Source: an uncultured Actinomycetes bacterium (GTDB taxonomy: Bacteria > Actinomycetota > Actinomycetes > S36-B12 > UBA5976). Taken from it: 40,597 nt of DNA. Shown here piece by piece: positions 1 through 9,004 of the stretch. Position 1 is the stretch's first letter. Each line of letters begins with the position of its first letter. The translations under genes and the position numbers were made by a program. The stretch spans positions 1-40,597 of the forward strand of contig CAITJH010000010.1 of assembly GCA_903892635.1 (NCBI GenBank). Reading direction: 5' to 3'. The notes below the pieces were generated by a model. It did no database searches and was not told the origin of the DNA. It saw only the letters and a program-made list of their open reading frames with translations.

Positions 1-37
1 ACTGAACCACTATTCGTTGACAAGGAGAACACACGTC

Positions 38-634
38 GTGACGGTTAAAGTTCTTAACGGCGCCAAGAGCCCATTGGGTGGCGCAAAGCATGGCAACGAA
101 GCAAGTGTGTCGTTGCAAGAGATTCCATTCACCCCTGGATACGACCTACGCGTTGATCCGGCGTCGGCTGGTTTTGCTGCTGTTAATGCGGCACTCGGTT
201 TGACACTTCCGACCAAGGTTGGCGAAGTCGCTCGAGTGAACGCACCGTGCCCCACCGATCCTGCGTCCAACTCAGACAGTGTCATTGCACTCTGCCTCGG
301 ACCGGACTGGTGGTACGTGACAGGAACAGCAGACATAGCTGCACTCGTGACACCACTTCGCGATGAGCATCATCTCTCAATCGTCGATGTCAGTGCACAG
401 CGCACAAAGATCGAAATGTGGGGCCCTAACGCCAAGGAAGTCCTCGAGCACATTTGGGAAAATGATCTTCGCGAAAAGGCCTTCCCTATCGATGCTTGCG
501 CGCAAGGCGTAATGGCAAAGGCACCAGTGATCTTGTGGCATTGCTGCGAAAATTGTTACGTCATTTTCGTTCGATCATCATTCGCCGAGCACTTGTGGGC
601 AGTTTTGACCGACGCAACCGTCGAATACCTCTAG
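38..634 (+). CDS. soxG: Sarcosine oxidase gamma subunit
   Basis: This is the small gamma subunit of heterotetrameric sarcosine oxidase, which oxidises sarcosine to glycine and passes the methyl group to tetrahydrofolate. The protein is about 198 residues, normal for the family, and has the SoxG/GcvT-like fold pattern (LGPDWWYV, a [21 protein letters not shown] segment split over mid-protein, and a C-terminal [11 protein letters not shown] stretch). I chose the GTG start because AAGGAG lies ten bases upstream; a TTG seven codons earlier is also open but would place that AAGGAG inside the gene. The alpha, beta and delta subunits are expected just left of the window. folD and a choline-dehydrogenase-like gene follow, consistent with use of the released one-carbon unit. 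The assignment rests on sequence pattern and context. Confidence 0.85.
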   Translation: MTVKVLNGAKSPLGGAKHGNEASVSLQEIPFTPGYDLRVDPASAGFAAVNAALGLTLPTKVGEVARVNAPCPTDPASNSDSVIALCLGPDWWYVTGTADIAALVTPLRDEHHLSIVDVSAQRTKIEMWGPNAKEVLEHIWENDLREKAFPIDACAQGVMAKAPVILWHCCENCYVIFVRSSFAEHLWAVLTDATVEYL

Positions 635-654
635 CACTATCTATCTACCCAAGA

Positions 655-683
655 AAGGTGCAGTACTTTTGGTACTGCACCTT
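655..683 (+). terminator. Perfect 12-bp hairpin between soxG and folD
   Basis: Arms AAGGTGCAGTAC (655-666) and GTACTGCACCTT (672-683) are perfectly complementary around a TTTTG loop. There is no T-tract, so it is either a weak terminator or an mRNA processing or stability hairpin separating soxG from folD. Confidence 0.6.
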
Positions 684-704
684 CGCAACGAACTAAGGAT
701 GACA

Positions 705-1553
705 ATGTCCGCCATTATTTTGGACGGTAAAGCAACCGCCGCAGCCGTCAAGGCTGAACTAGCCAAACGAGTCGAAGTACTTAAAGCCAAAGGCATCGTT
801 CCTGGCCTCGGCACAATCTTGGTTGGCGATGATCCAGGCAGTCACTCATATGTGGCAGGCAAACATCGCGACTGCCACGAGGTAGGGATCACTTCCGTAC
901 GCGAAGATCTACCTGCAGATGCAACTCAGGCTGATGTTCTGGCAGCGATTGAGCGCCTGAACGCTGATCCTGCATGCACCGGCTACATCGTGCAGCTGCC
1001 TTTGCCAAAGGGTCTTGACGCCAATGCCGCTCTTGAGGCAATGGATCCTCGCAAGGATGCCGATGGCTTGCACCCAACTAACCTTGGCCGTCTCGTGCTC
1101 GGCGAACCAGCACCTCTGCCTTGCACACCTCGTGGCATCGTCGAGTTGCTTCGCGCCTACGACGTACCGCTTGATGGCGCTGAAGTTGTCATCGTTGGTC
1201 GCGGTGTCACTGTTGGTCGTCCACTAGGACTACTTCTTACCCGTCGTTCCGAGAACGCAACCGTCACCTTGTGCCACACCGGAACTAAGGACATGACATC
1301 ACACCTCAAGCGTGCAGACATCATCGTGGCTGCTGCAGGTGTTCCTCATTTCATCAAGCCAGACATGATCAAGCCCGGTGCTGCTCTTCTTGACGTCGGC
1401 ATCACTCGCACCGACGCAGGCTTGCTCGGCGACTTGGATCCTGCATGCGCAGAAGTTGCGGGTTGGATTGCTCCAATGCCAGGTGGAACTGGTCCAATGA
1501 CACGCGCCATGCTCATTAAGAATGTTGTCGATACCGCAGAGGGACTTATCTAA
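705..1553 (+). CDS. folD: Methylenetetrahydrofolate dehydrogenase / methenyltetrahydrofolate cyclohydrolase
   Basis: FolD is a cytosolic bifunctional enzyme that converts 5,10-methylene-THF to 10-formyl-THF with NADP. The 282-residue protein has the usual length. It shows the catalytic-domain signature around YVAGKHRDC, the [11 protein letters not shown] motif, the DADGLHP segment and the Rossmann motif [12 protein letters not shown], then the C-terminal [14 protein letters not shown] signature. The ATG at 705 is preceded by AAGGA at 695-699; an ATG two codons earlier at 699 is possible. The gene follows soxG and its stop overlaps the next start (TAATG), so folD and the GMC oxidoreductase are translationally coupled. 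In this setting FolD probably processes methylene-THF made by sarcosine oxidase. Confidence 0.95.
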   Translation: MSAIILDGKATAAAVKAELAKRVEVLKAKGIVPGLGTILVGDDPGSHSYVAGKHRDCHEVGITSVREDLPADATQADVLAAIERLNADPACTGYIVQLPLPKGLDANAALEAMDPRKDADGLHPTNLGRLVLGEPAPLPCTPRGIVELLRAYDVPLDGAEVVIVGRGVTVGRPLGLLLTRRSENATVTLCHTGTKDMTSHLKRADIIVAAAGVPHFIKPDMIKPGAALLDVGITRTDAGLLGDLDPACAEVAGWIAPMPGGTGPMTRAMLIKNVVDTAEGLI

Positions 1554-3229
1554 TGTCAGTTGATTCACAAGCAAAGGTCAAGGAATACGACTACCTCATT
1601 ATTGGTGGTGGCTCTGCAGGTTCAGTTCTTGGAAACCGTCTGTCAGAGAATCCAGACAACGAAGTACTCGTACTGGAAGCTGGCCGCCCTGACTACTGGT
1701 GGGATGTGTACATCCACATGCCAGCGGCATTGACTTTCCCGATTGGTAACAAGTTTTACGACTGGAAGTACGAAACCGATCCTGAACCATTCATGAACGG
1801 TCGCCGCGTCTACCAAGGTCGCGGAAAAGTTCTCGGCGGCTCCGGCTCAATCAACGGCATGATTTTCCAGCGCGGTAATCCTATGGACTACGAACGCTGG
1901 TCTAAAGATGCAGGCATGGAGAACTGGGATTTCGCTCATTGCTTGCCATATTTCAAGAAGATGGAAAACGCTACTGGCGTTCCTAATGACAACACTTACC
2001 GTGGTCATAGTGGTCCGTTGTACTTGGAAAAAGGTCCAGCCAAGAACCCCTTGTTCAAGGCATTCTTTGATGCAGCAGTGTCTGCAGGATTCAAGCGCAC
2101 AGATGACGTGAATGGCTTTAGCCAAGAAGGTTTCGGCCCGTTCGACAAGAACGTCAAGAAGGGTCGTCGCTGGTCATCAGCACGCGCGTACTTGCACCCC
2201 GTTATGGATCGCAAGAACCTCACGATCAAAACCCGTCACCAAGTTCACCGCGTGATCTTCGAAGGCGACAAAGCTGTTGGCGTCGTTGCACAGCATCGTA
2301 AGAAGATCGTTGAATACCGCGCTAAGGAAATCATTCTGTGTGGTGGCGCGATTAACACACCACAGGTACTTCAGCTCTCGGGCATTGGTCCAGCAGAGTT
2401 GCTCAAGAAGCACGGCATTCCTGTCGTGAAGGATCTACCGGGTGTTGGCGCTAACTTGCAGGATCACCTCGAGGTCTACATCCAGCATGCCTGCAAGCAG
2501 CCAATCACAATGAACCCAAACCTTGCATTCTGGAAGCGTCCATTCATTGGCGCTGCTTGGCTATTCGCTCGTAAGGGTCCTGGTGCAACCAACCACTTCG
2601 AAGGTGGTGGCTTTGCCTGCTCAAACGATGATGTGAAGTACCCGAACTTGATGTATCACTTCTTACCGATTGCAGTGCGTTATGACGGCACGGCTATTGA
2701 ACAAGGACATGGTTACCAGGTTCACGTTGGACCAATGTATTCAGATGCTCGTGGTCGAATCGAAATCAAGAGTGCTGATCCAATGGAAAAGCCTTCGATC
2801 CTTTTCAACTACTTGTCTACCGAACAAGATCGCCGCGAATGGGTTGAAGCTATTCAAGTTACTCGAAAGATTTTGGGTCAGTCTGCTTTCGATGAATACA
2901 GCGATGGCGAAATCTCGCCAGGAACATCAGTTCAAACTCCAGAAGAAATTTTGGAATGGGTTGCTAAGGACGCAGAAACTGCGTACCACCCATCGTGTAC
3001 TGCCAAGATGGGCACTGACGACATGAGTGTCGTTGATCCGAACACTATGAAGGTTCATGGAGTTGAAGGTTTGCGCGTTGTTGATGCTTCGGTATTCCCA
3101 TATGTCACCAATGCCAACTTGTACGCTCCAACCATGATGGTTGCCGAGCGCGCAGCTGACTTGATTCAGGAAAAGACACCACTGGCTCCTGAATATGTCG
3201 AATGGTACAAGCGTCCAAACGCACAGTAA
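1553..3229 (+). CDS. betA: GMC oxidoreductase, choline dehydrogenase-like
   Basis: This is an FAD-dependent glucose-methanol-choline oxidoreductase of 558 residues, close in length to choline dehydrogenase BetA, which makes betaine aldehyde from choline. Visible features are the N-terminal FAD motif ([16 protein letters not shown]), the GMC signature [15 protein letters not shown], the second signature [17 protein letters not shown], and the C-terminal [10 protein letters not shown] with the presumed catalytic His479. The second active-site position, Asn in E. coli BetA (GNLNAT), is Tyr524 here (ANLYAPT), so the substrate is not certain. The neighbours soxG and folD fit a choline to betaine to sarcosine to one-carbon route, though the betaine and dimethylglycine steps are not in the window. 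A strong terminator follows. Confidence 0.82.
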   Translation: MSVDSQAKVKEYDYLIIGGGSAGSVLGNRLSENPDNEVLVLEAGRPDYWWDVYIHMPAALTFPIGNKFYDWKYETDPEPFMNGRRVYQGRGKVLGGSGSINGMIFQRGNPMDYERWSKDAGMENWDFAHCLPYFKKMENATGVPNDNTYRGHSGPLYLEKGPAKNPLFKAFFDAAVSAGFKRTDDVNGFSQEGFGPFDKNVKKGRRWSSARAYLHPVMDRKNLTIKTRHQVHRVIFEGDKAVGVVAQHRKKIVEYRAKEIILCGGAINTPQVLQLSGIGPAELLKKHGIPVVKDLPGVGANLQDHLEVYIQHACKQPITMNPNLAFWKRPFIGAAWLFARKGPGATNHFEGGGFACSNDDVKYPNLMYHFLPIAVRYDGTAIEQGHGYQVHVGPMYSDARGRIEIKSADPMEKPSILFNYLSTEQDRREWVEAIQVTRKILGQSAFDEYSDGEISPGTSVQTPEEILEWVAKDAETAYHPSCTAKMGTDDMSVVDPNTMKVHGVEGLRVVDASVFPYVTNANLYAPTMMVAERAADLIQEKTPLAPEYVEWYKRPNAQ

Positions 3230-3238
3230 AAACATAAG

Positions 3239-3274
3239 AAAAAAGCGGGAGACTTCGGTGTCCCCCGCTTTTTT
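3239..3274 (+). terminator. Rho-independent terminator after the betA-like gene
   Basis: An A-rich GCGGG(A)GAC arm pairs with a GTGTCCCCCGC arm around TTCG and is followed by a six-base T run. It ends the soxG-folD-betA unit and also lies downstream of the converging EamA gene. Confidence 0.9.
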
Positions 3275-3286
3275 CTTTGCCGATCG

Positions 3287-4189
3287 TTAAGCCACTACTT
3301 CTGCTCCCGATTTATTCTCGCGATTGATAACTACAAGTCCGAGCAAGATTGACACGGCCCCAACAACCTGCCAAACATTGATTGGTTCACCAAGCACAAC
3401 AACACCAAGAACCATCGCGACAAAAACAATGAGATACGTTGTGTCACCTGTAACAGATGCACCGACTGCGCGAATCAGTTTTTGTATAAGCAGGAACGTC
3501 ATGGCTGTTCCAAAAAATCCCAAAGCCAATACTGATGCGACAGCCTTGGTCGAAGGATTAAAAGTTTCACTGTGAAAAAATGGCAACAGAATCGTAAAGT
3601 GCAGCGCCGAGCAGATCATCTGAGCGGCAGTTAATGACATTGAACTATCTGTGATGTCATGAAATGTTCGACGGACATAAACCAATCCTGCCGAAAAGCT
3701 CAATGTACTGATCAAAATGGCTGCAGTACCCAATAGGTCAATTGACCCAAAACCATTCCACGGCTCAGCCAGCACAATAGCTCCCACTAACCCCATACCG
3801 AGACCAACAGCGCGATGTGTTGATGGTCGCTCCTCGGGTACAAAAATGAGAACGAGTAAAAGTGTCATTAAGGGAATGAGCGCATTCCAGATGCTCGTTT
3901 GAACTGTTGTAATCCGAGTAACAGCGACCGCCATTCCTAGAAAGGCAAAAGTATTCAAAAGAAAAGCAGAGATGTTGATTTTGAACCACGTTGCGCGTCC
4001 ACGAGGTAGCTTGTCACCTTGAAAATAGGTAGCAGCCGTAAGTACTACAGCGGAGATCATCGTTCGCGCCCAAGAAATCTCAGTTGGAGTAAACGAATCA
4101 TGTGCAACTGCAGCAAATAAATAGTTACCGGCAAAAAGCACGGATGCCCAGATGAAAAGACTCATGTGGTTTTTTAATTGATTTGGCAT
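3287..4189 (-). CDS. EamA-family transporter (DMT superfamily)
   Basis: This 300-residue integral membrane protein has the two-repeat, ten-helix hydrophobicity pattern of EamA/RhaT metabolite exporters. Conserved-looking elements include the first-repeat SLFIWASVLFAGNYLFAAVA helix, the VPEERPS loop and the second-repeat LGEPINVWQVVGAVSILLGL end, typical of EamA domains. The substrate is unknown; relatives export amino acids, nucleotides or drugs. It diverges from a second EamA gene across 98 bases. Both genes have a TAGGCT -10 hexamer just before the start codon and no Shine-Dalgarno, suggesting near-leaderless mRNAs. Family assignment is firm; function beyond transport cannot be read. Confidence 0.88.
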   Translation of the reverse strand: MPNQLKNHMSLFIWASVLFAGNYLFAAVAHDSFTPTEISWARTMISAVVLTAATYFQGDKLPRGRATWFKINISAFLLNTFAFLGMAVAVTRITTVQTSIWNALIPLMTLLLVLIFVPEERPSTHRAVGLGMGLVGAIVLAEPWNGFGSIDLLGTAAILISTLSFSAGLVYVRRTFHDITDSSMSLTAAQMICSALHFTILLPFFHSETFNPSTKAVASVLALGFFGTAMTFLLIQKLIRAVGASVTGDTTYLIVFVAMVLGVVVLGEPINVWQVVGAVSILLGLVVINRENKSGAEVVA

Positions 4190-4204
4190 GGTGTTTCGAG
4201 CCTA
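4190..4204 (-). promoter_or_regulatory. -10 element of minus-strand EamA gene
   Basis: TAGGCT (4204-4199) lies nine bases before the ATG at 4189, with no Shine-Dalgarno. It is an inverted copy of the TAGGCTCG at 4276-4283 serving the divergent gene. Confidence 0.5.
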
Positions 4205-4275
4205 TTGAGTTATCGCACGATTCCCAAAGTAAACACTCTCGCGATGCGCAGTTCTCAACTGTTGCGAATGTCTCG

Positions 4276-4287
4276 TAGGCTCGGTGT
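4276..4287 (+). promoter_or_regulatory. Leaderless -10 of plus-strand EamA gene
   Basis: TAGGCT at 4276-4281 is followed by six bases and then the ATG at 4288. There is no room for a ribosome binding site, so transcription probably starts at the A of ATG. Confidence 0.6.
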
Positions 4288-5244
4288 ATGCGCAAAGAAA
4301 CCGCCCTCACCAGCATGGTCACAGGAATGGTGCTGTGGGGATTTGCGAATCCATTCAGTGACATTTCCATGTCGTACATGTCGCCTGCCGAAGGCTACTT
4401 TCTCGAGTCAGTAGCGGGAGCGCTTGCTTTCATTCTGATAGTTGCACTCATTCCTCGACTTCGGAAAAATATCGGCGAAATTCCATGGCGACTTGCGATA
4501 CCACTTGGCTTAGTTATGCCAGGACTCTGTTTCTATCTCGGAAATATCGGATATCAATATGGCACGGTCACTATCGGCGTAATTCTCTTGTCGACTGAAG
4601 TGATGTTCACTGCACTTGGCGGTGCATTCATTTTGGGCGAGAAGTTGTCCCCCAAAGCATTTATGGCAATTCTGATGGGCATGGTTGGTGTTGTCATTGT
4701 CGGGGTCAATGGCCAAGTCAACAATCCCGAGACCGCCGGACAAGTCGTTCACTTATTTGGAACGGAAGTTAGCGCAGGATTAGTCGGAGCGCTGGGTTTT
4801 ATCACGTCCGCGTTCTTTAGTGGCCTGTACGCCGTCTACGTTCGAAAATATGCAGCCGACGTCGATATCATTGGTCTCACAATTGGCCAGCTAGTCTCAG
4901 GTGCTGTATTCGGTATTGTCGTATTCTTCGCGGCGGGTTTGGATTTTGCTTCGATGTACGCTCGCCCAACAGGGTTTTGGGCAGCGATTGTTGCCGGCCT
5001 TTTGGGCAGCGCCTTTGCATTCCTGTTTTTCAACATGGCATCCGAACACGTCACTACTCGTCAAACTGCGATGACTCTTAATCTCATCCCGGTAATTGCG
5101 ATTGCCGCAGGTGCTGTTTTAGGTCGAGGTATTCCTACAGTGGTTCAGGTCTTGGGCGCAGCTATCGTGCTGGCCAGCTTGTTCTTCTTGGAGACTGACG
5201 ATGAATCGGACAGCGCCGTCGAAATTACACCCGTGCAGAATTAA
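4288..5244 (+). CDS. EamA-family transporter (DMT superfamily)
   Basis: This is a second DMT-type membrane protein, 318 residues, with two EamA repeats. The first repeat ends at the ILGEKLSPKAFMAILMGMVGVVIV element and the second at VLGRGIPTVVQVLGAAIVLASLFFLE, the usual repeat endings. A short acidic tail (ETDDESDSAVE) follows. The ATG at 4288 is supported by the TAGGCT hexamer six bases upstream. It is divergent from another EamA gene and its last 20 bases overlap the convergent PH-like gene. The substrate cannot be inferred. Confidence 0.88.
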   Translation: MRKETALTSMVTGMVLWGFANPFSDISMSYMSPAEGYFLESVAGALAFILIVALIPRLRKNIGEIPWRLAIPLGLVMPGLCFYLGNIGYQYGTVTIGVILLSTEVMFTALGGAFILGEKLSPKAFMAILMGMVGVVIVGVNGQVNNPETAGQVVHLFGTEVSAGLVGALGFITSAFFSGLYAVYVRKYAADVDIIGLTIGQLVSGAVFGIVVFFAAGLDFASMYARPTGFWAAIVAGLLGSAFAFLFFNMASEHVTTRQTAMTLNLIPVIAIAAGAVLGRGIPTVVQVLGAAIVLASLFFLETDDESDSAVEITPVQN

Positions 5245-5572
5245 TTCGCCGAATCAGCTCTTCTGGATTGTGCGTGCCGACAATAATCCGTGACCACGGG
5301 TTATTTTTCAAGACAATTTGCACAGGAATTTCATTTCGTCGCCAATAGACAAATTGCTTAGCACTCTTTTTGAAAAAAGTTCCGGCATAGATCAACCCTG
5401 GAAATCCTGTTCCTGGACAACGAATGCCGAGACCGCGCGGAAAACCTTCAAAAATTTCTGCAGATTCAACATTCGACAGCGGCACGATGATGTCGCGACG
5501 AAGGCTCGCGAACTTCTCTTTTCGTGTCAGTTGGACAACAAGATTGTCGCCTTGAATAGCTATCTCTGGCAT
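5225..5572 (-). CDS. Small protein with a bacterial PH-like fold pattern, function unknown
   Basis: I do not recognise a specific family. The roughly 115-residue protein is rich in alternating beta-type segments (IAIQGDNLVVQLT, IIVPLSNVESAEI), followed by a glycine/proline loop (PRGLGIRCPGTGFPGL), a FVYWRR stretch, then LKNNPWSRIIVGTHNPEELIRRI. That closing pattern, a strand followed by a helix beginning NPEEL, resembles bacterial PH-domain proteins of the DUF304/bPH type. No membrane helix or signal peptide is visible. The ATG at 5572 is preferred because GGTGAT precedes it; a GTG at 5587 is also open. It lies seven or more bases downstream of the livH remnant on the same strand and overlaps the EamA gene tail to tail. 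Confidence 0.6.
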   Translation of the reverse strand: MPEIAIQGDNLVVQLTRKEKFASLRRDIIVPLSNVESAEIFEGFPRGLGIRCPGTGFPGLIYAGTFFKKSAKQFVYWRRNEIPVQIVLKNNPWSRIIVGTHNPEELIRRINSARV

Positions 5573-5594
5573 AAATATCACCAACACCGCTTCA

Positions 5595-6479
5595 CTAGTT
5601 GCTCATTCTCACTTTACGCATTCCCCAAAGGCCTTCGGGTTTGTATACCAGCATGAGAATTAATGTCGAAAAGATCACTGTTTGGTCCCATTGTCCGCCA
5701 AGTCCGTTTGGCATCCACCCGATCAACGATTGAACTAAGCCAATAAAAAATCCACCCAGCGCCGCTCCCTGTATTCGACCTACGCCACCGATAATTGCAG
5801 AGGCATACCCAATAAGTCCGATCTTCATTCCTATTTGAAACGACACCACTCGAGCTTCTTGGGCATACATCAATCCGGCAGCGCCGGCACAAGCTCCTGC
5901 AATAGCAAAGGACCAAATCGTGATTCGATCAATATTGATTCCCATAAGTGGCGCAATTTCGATATCGTCTGCGACTGCCTTGATCGCCCGACCATTCCGG
6001 GATCGATCGATGTAGAACACTGCCCCAATGATGATTGGCAAAGTCAGGGCAAGAATAATCATCATGCGAATAATTGCAGGTCCTGGTGTTGAGTAGTACA
6101 GAAACTCAGGAACAACCGAATGAATCTTTTTCGGCCCTGATCCATTCATCTTCAGCCCAATATCTTGCAATACCAAAGCGACTCCAATAGAAGCTACAAG
6201 CGGCGCAAGTTTTGGTCCGGTTCGCATGTGCCGAAAAACGATCCGATCTGTTGCCACACTTACCATGGCTCCGACGGTTATCGCCACGGAATACGCTGCC
6301 GCAAACCAGCCCCAATTTCGGAGTGAATTCGATTCTGCTCCACCAATATCAACCAGGACTATCGTGCCAATGACCGATGAGAACATAAAGACATCAGCAA
6401 AACCCATATGAGCACTTGCCGAAACTGCCCAAGTCGCATAAAGCCAACCTACTAGAGGCCCAATGATTGAGCTGGTCTC
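5595..6479 (-). pseudogene. livH: Orphan branched-chain amino-acid ABC permease LivH, 5' end damaged
   Basis: The frame encodes a LivH-type inner-membrane permease: the family's EAA-type loop appears as GRAIKAVADDIEIAPLMGINIDRI, followed by AGACAGAAGLMYAQ, GGVGRIQGAALGGFFIGLVQS and a YKPEGLWG C-terminus. The first ATG at 6407 starts only after the first transmembrane segment. The open frame continues upstream through SIIGPLVGWLYAT, which matches the missing first helix, but reaches a TAG at 6480-6482 with no ATG, GTG or TTG between. An ATG in another frame at about 6500 gives MPNKLSVGDQ, so a single frameshift could explain the break. No livK, livM, livG or livF lies nearby. I call it a probable pseudogene; a functional short form or rare ATT start cannot be excluded. 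Confidence 0.7.
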
Positions 6480-6513
6480 CTACAGACAATTTGTTTGGCA
6501 TCTCTAACATTGC

Positions 6514-7431
6514 GTGACACCATTGAGTGTGCTGAAAACTCTCAATAAGTTGCGTGATCCTCAAGCTGCATTGACTAGCAAGCAAGCAGCATTCACTCTC
6601 GGACTTTCGGCACTTCTTTTCGGATCTTCAGGCACCGCCGCGCACTTGGGTATGGATGACGCTAGTCCACTGGCGACCTCGTCGACTCGATTAACACTTG
6701 GCGGGCTTTTCTTAATTGCCTGGGTCTTATACAGCCAACGTTCATTGCAGATATTTGGCGCGATGCTTCGTGATCGACGAACGTGGTACCTCGCGCTTTC
6801 CCTCTCGTTTTTTCAGCCCGCTTACTTTCTCAGCATTCAACAAGCAGGCGTTGCACTCGGCACAATGGTTGCTATCGGCGGAGTTACATTATTTACAGCT
6901 ATCGCTGGTGCTTTCATTGGGCACAAAGTCACGCGAATCTGGTTCATCGCAACGAGTTTGTGTCTCGTTGGCTTGAGTCTTATTTCATTCAGGGATGCCA
7001 GCACTGGTGACTACAAAGGCATCATCTACGGGTTAGTTGCCGGCATTGCAGGAGCAGGTTTTACTTTGTCAACAAAATCTATTCTCGATGACAAGATTCA
7101 CCCGATCGCACCCACTGCAATTGGCCTCACTGTTTCTGGGGTTGTCGTGGGTGTTATTACTCGTCCAAGCTATGAGTTCCTCACCACTCCACACGGCTTG
7201 CTCGCTGCCATTTACCTAGGAATCGTCGTTTCTTCATTTGGAAATATCTTGTGGGCTCGAGGTCTCGGGAACCTTGCACCCGGTCCAACGGCGACCTTGA
7301 TGCTGGCAGAGCCAGCGTTTGCCACATTGCTTGGGGTAGTTGTCCTTCATGAAGCGCTTACTGGCCAAGCAACGATTGGGATTATTTTGCTCTTCATCGG
7401 ACTTGCGCTTCAAGGACTCAAAGGGAAATAG
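6514..7431 (+). CDS. EamA-family transporter (DMT superfamily)
   Basis: This is the third DMT-type exporter in 4 kb, 305 residues, with two EamA repeats and about ten hydrophobic segments. The first repeat begins FTLGLSALLFGSSGTAAHLG and the second ends VVLHEALTGQATIGIILLFIGLALQG. Tracts such as SQRSLQIFGAMLRDRRTWYLALSLSFFQPAYFL (split here over about residues 73-105) are typical. The start is uncertain: the GTG at 6514 gives a soluble 25-residue lead, while TTG 6523 and GTG 6529 are alternatives, and none has a clear ribosome binding site. It diverges from the damaged livH. The substrate is unknown. Confidence 0.83.
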   Translation: MTPLSVLKTLNKLRDPQAALTSKQAAFTLGLSALLFGSSGTAAHLGMDDASPLATSSTRLTLGGLFLIAWVLYSQRSLQIFGAMLRDRRTWYLALSLSFFQPAYFLSIQQAGVALGTMVAIGGVTLFTAIAGAFIGHKVTRIWFIATSLCLVGLSLISFRDASTGDYKGIIYGLVAGIAGAGFTLSTKSILDDKIHPIAPTAIGLTVSGVVVGVITRPSYEFLTTPHGLLAAIYLGIVVSSFGNILWARGLGNLAPGPTATLMLAEPAFATLLGVVVLHEALTGQATIGIILLFIGLALQGLKGK

Positions 7432-7502
7432 CAATAACTCTGAGACGGAAGTAACTTCATTTATTCCCACAACTGAGGTTTACGACTGACAGACTCAAGG
7501 AT

Positions 7503-8711
7503 ATGGAGTCAGCCAAGCAAGCAATCCGCGAAGGCGCTCCAACTTATTGGGCGTCGATCAACATGCGAGCCGGAATGGTCGTCGTCAGTCCGATCATCAC
7601 AATGATCGGCAAGGATCTCGGTCTACGCACAATTCAACTTGCATGGCTCACCTCAATCCCAGTTCTCACGTTTGCCTTTGCTTCGCCATTAACGACTTGG
7701 TTTCGTCGATTCGGCAGCGTTAACCAGCTCATCACCTGGGCATTGTGGTTACTCGGCTTCTCTTTGTTGCTTCGCGCAACCGGTAGCACAATTGCGCTTT
7801 ACACATTCACTATCGGTGTCGGAATAGGCATTGCGACGTTAAATGTCTTATTGCCAATTTGGGTAAAGCGAAACTCTGGTCACTTCAGTGGCTTAGTCAC
7901 AGGAATATATGTAGCGATGATGGGAATTGCGACTTCCATTGCCATCGGAGCAGCCGCACCATTAGCTCATGCAACGTCATGGGGTTGGAAACTTGCCATG
8001 CTTCCTTGGGGCATTGTTGCTCTCATTTCTGCAGCATGGTGGCAATTCACAATACGAAATGATGACGTTGAACCGCCACTGGCTAAAAACGAAATTAACA
8101 TTCGAATGTTTATGCATAGCAAGCTTGCATGGCAAGTGATGCTTGTATTCGGTTTTCAATCCATGAATGCTTATGCAACTCGCACTTGGCTTCCAACCAT
8201 CATGGTTACTAAAGGATTTACGATTCAATCAGCCGGTGCGACAGTGGCAGTCGCTGGACTTGTCGGTGCCCTGCTTGCCATCGGAGTGCCACATGTGGCG
8301 CAACGAAGTGTCGATCAGCGTCTAACTATTTGGATCGTGTCATTGATGGCAGCATCGGCCTACATCGGAATTGAATACGGTTCTCATGGCTGGGTTATTT
8401 TCTGGGTGTTCATTTCGAACATGGCGCAATGGCTCATTTATCCCTTGGCTCTACTTCTGATTATTATGCGATCGCCGACGCCTGATCAAGGCCAAAGTCT
8501 TTCAGCGATGGTTCAAACTTTTGGCTACGTGCTCGGAGCCGCCGCTCCACTGATTACAGGTGCACTTTTTGATATGACAGGAACGTGGAAAATGTCGCTA
8601 TTCGTTTTGTGCGCAGTTTCAATTGGCCAAGCACTCGCAGGTCAAGCAGCGGGACGAATTGGCTTTGTTCAGTCGAAAGAGGAAATATCGTCAAACAGCC
8701 GGGGAATGTGA
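7503..8711 (+). CDS. MFS transporter, CynX/NimT-like
   Basis: This 402-residue major-facilitator protein has about twelve hydrophobic segments. The N-terminus (INMRAGMVVVSPII, then DLGLRTIQLAWLTSIPVL) and the later GLVTGIYVAMMGIATSIA helix resemble the cyanate/nitroimidazole transporter group (CynX, NimT). The ATG at 7503 has AAGGA immediately upstream, closer than ideal; a later ATG at about 7563 would remove the first helix and is unlikely. It lies downstream of an EamA gene in the same direction and before tRNA-Lys. The physiological substrate is not readable; no cyanase gene is nearby. Confidence 0.8.
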   Translation: MESAKQAIREGAPTYWASINMRAGMVVVSPIITMIGKDLGLRTIQLAWLTSIPVLTFAFASPLTTWFRRFGSVNQLITWALWLLGFSLLLRATGSTIALYTFTIGVGIGIATLNVLLPIWVKRNSGHFSGLVTGIYVAMMGIATSIAIGAAAPLAHATSWGWKLAMLPWGIVALISAAWWQFTIRNDDVEPPLAKNEINIRMFMHSKLAWQVMLVFGFQSMNAYATRTWLPTIMVTKGFTIQSAGATVAVAGLVGALLAIGVPHVAQRSVDQRLTIWIVSLMAASAYIGIEYGSHGWVIFWVFISNMAQWLIYPLALLLIIMRSPTPDQGQSLSAMVQTFGYVLGAAAPLITGALFDMTGTWKMSLFVLCAVSIGQALAGQAAGRIGFVQSKEEISSNSRGM

Positions 8712-8813
8712 CTTCAGCGCGTGCTGAAAATTAGCCTCTTTTCAACGCCAAAGTTTGCGAGAAATGCCTTGCTAATTAAGGGGTCCCCGGATTTCGTCAC
8801 TGAACAAATGCCT

Positions 8814-8819
8814 GATAAT
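8814..8819 (+). promoter_or_regulatory. Possible -10 element for tRNA-Lys
   Basis: GATAAT lies 15 bases before the tRNA, preceded by TGCC as in extended -10 promoters. The -35 region is weak, so confidence is low. Confidence 0.35.
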
Positions 8820-8834
8820 CTTTTCTCGTACTAA

Positions 8835-8910
<76 letters not shown>

Positions 8911-8914
8911 AGCC

Positions 8915-8940
8915 AGAAGCCACCTATTCGGGTGGCTTCT
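8915..8940 (+). terminator. Hairpin after tRNA-Lys
   Basis: AGAAGCCACC and GGTGGCTTCT form a perfect ten-base stem around TATTCG, five bases after the tRNA CCA end. The following T content is modest. Confidence 0.8.
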
Positions 8941-8992
8941 GTCGTTCTCGGGCCTACGCTGTCTTCAACAGGTGGCCAACTGGGTTACGGGC

Positions 8993-9004
8993 TAGTCTTT
9001 TCGA
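8993..9004 (+). promoter_or_regulatory. Leaderless -10 for the DUF2256-photolyase pair
   Basis: TAGTCT at 8993-8998 is followed by six bases and the ATG at 9005. It fixes the start of the small DUF2256 gene. Confidence 0.6.
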
